Translations under genes and position numbers: made by a program
Assembly (NCBI GenBank): GCA_964613675.1
Contig: CAZTIH010000052.1
Coordinates: 1-16,159 of the forward strand
Origin: DAIUCA01 sp964613675
GTDB taxonomy: Bacteria; Pseudomonadota; Gammaproteobacteria; Competibacterales; Competibacteraceae
Length of the DNA: 16,159 bases
Reading direction: 5' to 3'
Notes under the pieces: model-generated
Databases searched by the model: none
What the model was told of the DNA's origin: nothing
What the model saw: only the letters and a program-made list of their open reading frames with translations
Shown: piece by piece, positions 12,766 to 16,159 of the stretch
Layout: each line of letters opens with the position of its first letter
Numbering within the stretch: the first letter of the stretch is position 1

Positions 12766-15645
12766 ATGACGCAGTTCATCAGAATACGCGGCGCCCGCAC
12801 TCATAATCTTCAGAATTGTGATATCGACCTACCTCGCAACCAATTTATTGTGATTACGGGGCTATCGGGTTCGGGAAAATCTTCGCTGGCCTTCGATACG
12901 CTCTATGCAGAAGGGCAACGCCGCTATGTGGAATCGCTTTCTGCCTATGCTCGCCAGTTTTTGTCGATGATGGATAAACCCGAAGTCGATCTGATCGAGG
13001 GGTTATCTCCGGCCATCGCGATTGAGCAGAAATCTACTTCTCATAATCCGCGTTCGACCGTAGGCACCGTCACGGAAATTTACGACTATTTGCGTCTGTT
13101 ATTTGCCCGTGTTGGCACGCCGCGTTGTCCCGATCACCATTTAGATCTCGATGCCCAGACCGTCGGTCAAATGGTCGATCAGGTGCTCGAATTACCGACC
13201 GAAACACCCGCTTATTTAGTCGCGCCGTTAATTCAATCGCGCAAAGGGGAATATCTAAAATTATTTGATGAATTAAGGGCACAAGGATTTATTCGCGTTC
13301 GCGTAAATAACGAAATTTTTGATTTAGAAAATGTCCCCAAAATAAACCCCAAAACTAAAAATACGATTGAAGCTGTTGTCGATCGTTTTAAAGTAAAACC
13401 CGATTTACGTTTACGCCTCGCTGAGTCCTTTGAAACTGCCCTACGATTATCTAATGGCATCGCTAAAGTTATTTTTACCGATCAGGCCCAAGCGGATTTA
13501 ATTTTCTCCTCAAAATTTGCCTGCCCGATTTGCGATTACAGCTTACAAGAATTATCCCCTCGTTTATTCTCATTTAATAACCCAGCAGGGGCCTGTACAA
13601 CCTGTGACGGATTAGGCGTCAAGCAATTTTTTGATCCTCAACTCATTGTTTCTCAAGATCATTTAAGTCTTGCCAACGGCGCAATTAAAGGCTGGGATCG
13701 TCGTAGTCAATATTATTTCCCTTTAGTACAATCCTTAGCGCGACATTACCATTTTGATGTCGAAATGCCTTTTAATCAGTTACCCGAAAAAATTAGACAT
13801 ATTTTGTTATTCGGTAGCCAAGGTGAAGAGATCAATTTCGATTATGTAGATAGCCGCCAAAAAACCATTATTCGTCGCCATTCATTTGAAGGCATTATCC
13901 CTCAATTTGACCGCCGTTATCGCGAAACGGAATCGCCCACTGTACGAGAAGAATTAGCCCGCTATTTAAATCAACAAGTATGTCCCGATTGCGGTGGGAG
14001 TCGCTTAAACCGTGCCGCCCGAAATGTCTTTGTGAAAGGCAAAAGTATTTTTGAATTAACAGGGCTTCCAATTGGCGAATTAAATCATTGGTTTAGGGCG
14101 TTAGAATTAAGCGGTCACCGGGCAGAAATCGCTAAACCCATCGTTAAAGAAATCAACGCACGACTTGGATTTCTGGTCAACGTCGGTTTGGATTATTTAA
14201 CCCTCGCCCGCAGTGCCGATAGTCTGTCGGGTGGAGAGGCCCAGCGGATTCGGTTAGCCAGCCAGATTGGCGCTGGCCTCGTGGGTGTGATGTACGTGCT
14301 GGACGAGCCATCTATTGGGCTACATCAACGCGACAACGCCCGTCTGTTACAGGCCCTTCTGCAACTGCGCGATTTAGGCAACACCGTAATCGTGGTCGAA
14401 CACGATGAAGATGCGATTCGGGCCGCTGATTTTGTCGTGGATATGGGGCCTGGTGCAGGCATTCACGGCGGAAATATCGTCGCATCAGGGCCTCCCAATA
14501 CGATTATGCAAACCGCTGAATCGCTGACCGGACAATATCTGAGCCAACATTTGCAGATAGCTTTACCGAATCAACGTAAGTCGCCAAACGCGGATCAGAA
14601 AATTACGCTGCACAATGCCCACGGCAACAATCTTCAGAACGTAGATGTAGAAATTCCCCTCGGTCTATTCACCTGTGTGACGGGTGTTTCTGGATCGGGG
14701 AAATCGACGCTCATTAACGATACACTCGCGATCGGCATCAGTCGGGCGTTACATCAGAACAGTCGCCAACCCGCCCCTGTCGATGCCATTTCGGGAATCG
14801 AGCATTTAGATAAAATTATCGAGGTCGATCAAAGCCCTATCGGTCGTACCCCGCGTTCTAATCCCGCGACTTACACCGGTCTATTCACCCCCATTAGAGA
14901 ACTTTTCGCAGGCACTAAAGAATCTCGTGCACGGGGCTACAACGCCGGTCGTTTCAGTTTTAATGTGAAGGGCGGTCGTTGCGAGTCCTGCCAAGGCGAT
15001 GGCGTCATTAAAGTCGAGATGCATTTTTTACCCGATGTCTATGTCCCCTGCGATGTCTGCAACGGGCAGCGTTACAATCGGGAAACGCTCGATATTCATT
15101 ACAAAGGCAAGAATATTTACGACGTCTTAGAGATGACGATTGAAGCGGCACGGGAATTTTTCGATGCAATTCCGCAAGTTACGCGCAAACTCGACATGCT
15201 TTTAGAAGTGGGATTGGGCTACATCAAACTCGGTCAGAATGCAACAACACTGTCTGGAGGCGAAGCACAGCGCGTAAAATTGGCTAAAGAACTCGCCCGT
15301 CGCGACACAGGACGTACCCTTTATGTGCTCGATGAACCGACAACTGGTCTCCATTTTCACGACGTCGCCCAACTTCTGCGGGTTCTGATGGCGTTAAGAG
15401 ATCGCGGAAATTCTGTAGTCGTCATCGAGCACAATTTGGATGTCATTAAAATGGCTGATTGGATCGTCGATTTAGGGCCAGAAGGCGGCAATTGTGGCGG
15501 ACAAGTGGTCGCATTAGGCCCCCCTGAAACGGTTGCCGAAAATCCCCGCAGTCATACCGGGCGTTTCTTAAAACCGTTGCTCGTTCCGAAACGCACTCCA
15601 CAGACTTCTGAAGCATTGCCGTCCTGTGCAATTAATCATGGATAA
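12766..15645 (+). CDS. uvrA: Excinuclease ABC subunit UvrA
   Basis: UvrA is the damage-recognising ATPase of nucleotide excision repair; it loads UvrB at distorted DNA. The 959-residue product (E. coli: 940) has two complete ABC modules. Walker A1 is TGLSGSGKSS (31-40) and signature 1 LSGGEAQRIRLAS starts at 487, followed by VLDEPSIGLH. Walker A2 is GVSGSGKST near 640, and signature 2 LSGGEAQRVKLAK starts at 829, followed by VLDEPTTGLHFHD. Two four-cysteine zinc modules are intact: CPIC...CTTC near 250-280, and CESC...CDVC from 739. The ATG at 12766 starts the family N-terminus MTQFIRIRGARTHNLQN and has AGG seven bases upstream; the frame continues 17 codons upstream without support. No frameshift or missing catalytic residue is visible. 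Its 3' end overlaps the convergent SAM hydrolase gene by 14 bp. Confidence 0.97.
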   Translation: MTQFIRIRGARTHNLQNCDIDLPRNQFIVITGLSGSGKSSLAFDTLYAEGQRRYVESLSAYARQFLSMMDKPEVDLIEGLSPAIAIEQKSTSHNPRSTVGTVTEIYDYLRLLFARVGTPRCPDHHLDLDAQTVGQMVDQVLELPTETPAYLVAPLIQSRKGEYLKLFDELRAQGFIRVRVNNEIFDLENVPKINPKTKNTIEAVVDRFKVKPDLRLRLAESFETALRLSNGIAKVIFTDQAQADLIFSSKFACPICDYSLQELSPRLFSFNNPAGACTTCDGLGVKQFFDPQLIVSQDHLSLANGAIKGWDRRSQYYFPLVQSLARHYHFDVEMPFNQLPEKIRHILLFGSQGEEINFDYVDSRQKTIIRRHSFEGIIPQFDRRYRETESPTVREELARYLNQQVCPDCGGSRLNRAARNVFVKGKSIFELTGLPIGELNHWFRALELSGHRAEIAKPIVKEINARLGFLVNVGLDYLTLARSADSLSGGEAQRIRLASQIGAGLVGVMYVLDEPSIGLHQRDNARLLQALLQLRDLGNTVIVVEHDEDAIRAADFVVDMGPGAGIHGGNIVASGPPNTIMQTAESLTGQYLSQHLQIALPNQRKSPNADQKITLHNAHGNNLQNVDVEIPLGLFTCVTGVSGSGKSTLINDTLAIGISRALHQNSRQPAPVDAISGIEHLDKIIEVDQSPIGRTPRSNPATYTGLFTPIRELFAGTKESRARGYNAGRFSFNVKGGRCESCQGDGVIKVEMHFLPDVYVPCDVCNGQRYNRETLDIHYKGKNIYDVLEMTIEAAREFFDAIPQVTRKLDMLLEVGLGYIKLGQNATTLSGGEAQRVKLAKELARRDTGRTLYVLDEPTTGLHFHDVAQLLRVLMALRDRGNSVVVIEHNLDVIKMADWIVDLGPEGGNCGGQVVALGPPETVAENPRSHTGRFLKPLLVPKRTPQTSEALPSCAINHG

Positions 15646-16159
15646 TTACTGAGCAACCACATTGCAAATTCAATTGTTCTGCGGCACACCCTTGGTTACA
15701 CGCAATTTCAACCAAATCATTGGAATTGCGATACCAAAAACAGGTATTAATGGGCACCTCACAAAAAGTCCGTGCAAACGCTAACTCGTGGGCATTCACA
15801 TTGACTTTTTGTTCTGAACGGATATTCGCTCCCGCAATCCCCGTCACTGCATTTCCGAATGGATCAATGTAAATGACTTTTTCCCGATGGAATGGGGCAA
15901 ATGACACTAATTCCATCGCCTCCCCCAACGCATTAGGAGATGCTAATTCAGCCGCCAATTTTGCTGCCACAGGGGCAAATAAATCCCGCCCGTGAAACGA
16001 TGCCGAAAGCCGAGGGGGCTGCCATGTAATCCGCCACGCTTTTGCAAATTTTTCCTGTGTAATCAACGAAAATAGCCCGTTATTGGGGCCGACGAGATAA
16101 CGGTTTTCGACCTGTACGATAACACCTTCCCGTGGGCCACCCACACCCGGATCGACCAC
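15632..16159 (-). CDS. SAM hydrolase (DUF62 / SAM hydroxide adenosyltransferase), 5' end missing
   Basis: This is the C-terminal 175 residues or so of a DUF62 protein; the gene runs off the right window edge, so the N-terminal part, with the first Asp motif, is not seen. Visible family marks are VDPGVGGPREG, GPNNGLFS, the SFHGRDLFAPVAA segment and the C-terminal domain blocks IDPFGNAVTGI and YRNSNDLVEIACNQGCA. Characterised members split S-adenosylmethionine to adenosine and methionine using water; the related fluorinase and chlorinase use halide. The HGRD-FAPVA segment fits the common hydrolase rather than a halogenase, but the halide-loop region cannot be judged without the N-terminus. Soluble, no signal. 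It ends convergent with uvrA, overlapping by 14 bp, and has no functional link to it that I can see. Confidence 0.85.
   Translation of the reverse strand: MVDPGVGGPREGVIVQVENRYLVGPNNGLFSLITQEKFAKAWRITWQPPRLSASFHGRDLFAPVAAKLAAELASPNALGEAMELVSFAPFHREKVIYIDPFGNAVTGIAGANIRSEQKVNVNAHELAFARTFCEVPINTCFWYRNSNDLVEIACNQGCAAEQLNLQCGCSVIIHD

Overview
The window reads as ordinary chromosomal DNA of a Gram-negative proteobacterium, most likely a gammaproteobacterium. LptF/LptG show there is an LPS outer membrane. UvrA and SSB are close to the gammaproteobacterial type, and ssb and uvrA lie head to head as in Escherichia coli. A DUF2760/Hsp70/Hsp70-DUF3731 operon and moderate, A/T-tolerant codon use would suit Thiotrichales-like sulfur bacteria, but that finer placement is a guess. 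I see no tRNA, rRNA, CRISPR array, insertion sequence or integrase.

Layout. (1) 1-217: leader without a confident gene. (2) 218-3221 (+): tightly packed operon of a MobA-like nucleotidyltransferase, lptF and lptG. (3) 3208-5049: a metallophosphoesterase (-) and a Tam41-like nucleotidyltransferase (+) whose 5' ends appear to overlap. (4) 5120-6136 (-): a cyclopropane-fatty-acid-synthase-family methyltransferase. (5) 6255-11228 (+): DUF2760 protein, a 616-residue Hsp70 and an 872-residue Hsp70 with a C-terminal DUF3731-type helical extension. (6) 11288-12058 (-): a secreted periplasmic solute-binding protein without transporter partners. (7) 12173-15645: ssb (-) and uvrA (+), divergent. (8) 15632 to the right edge (-): a SAM hydrolase (DUF62 family), cut by the window end.

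How the genes work together. The left 6 kb is biased to envelope lipids: LPS export permeases, a sugar/alcohol-phosphate-type nucleotidyltransferase, a probable CDP-diacylglycerol-type nucleotidyltransferase, a phosphoesterase and a lipid-type methyltransferase. This may be part of a phospholipid or headgroup pathway; that is inference from gene content. The centre is a self-contained Hsp70 module with no J-protein or GrpE, whose function is, to my knowledge, not established. It is the best candidate here for an undescribed system. The right end is DNA maintenance (SSB, UvrA) plus SAM turnover.

Several starts were moved downstream of the longest open frame because an in-frame ATG with a better ribosome binding site or the family's usual N-terminus was present (lptG 2055, metallophosphoesterase 4068, methyltransferase 6136, DUF2760 6255, ssb 12691, uvrA 12766).
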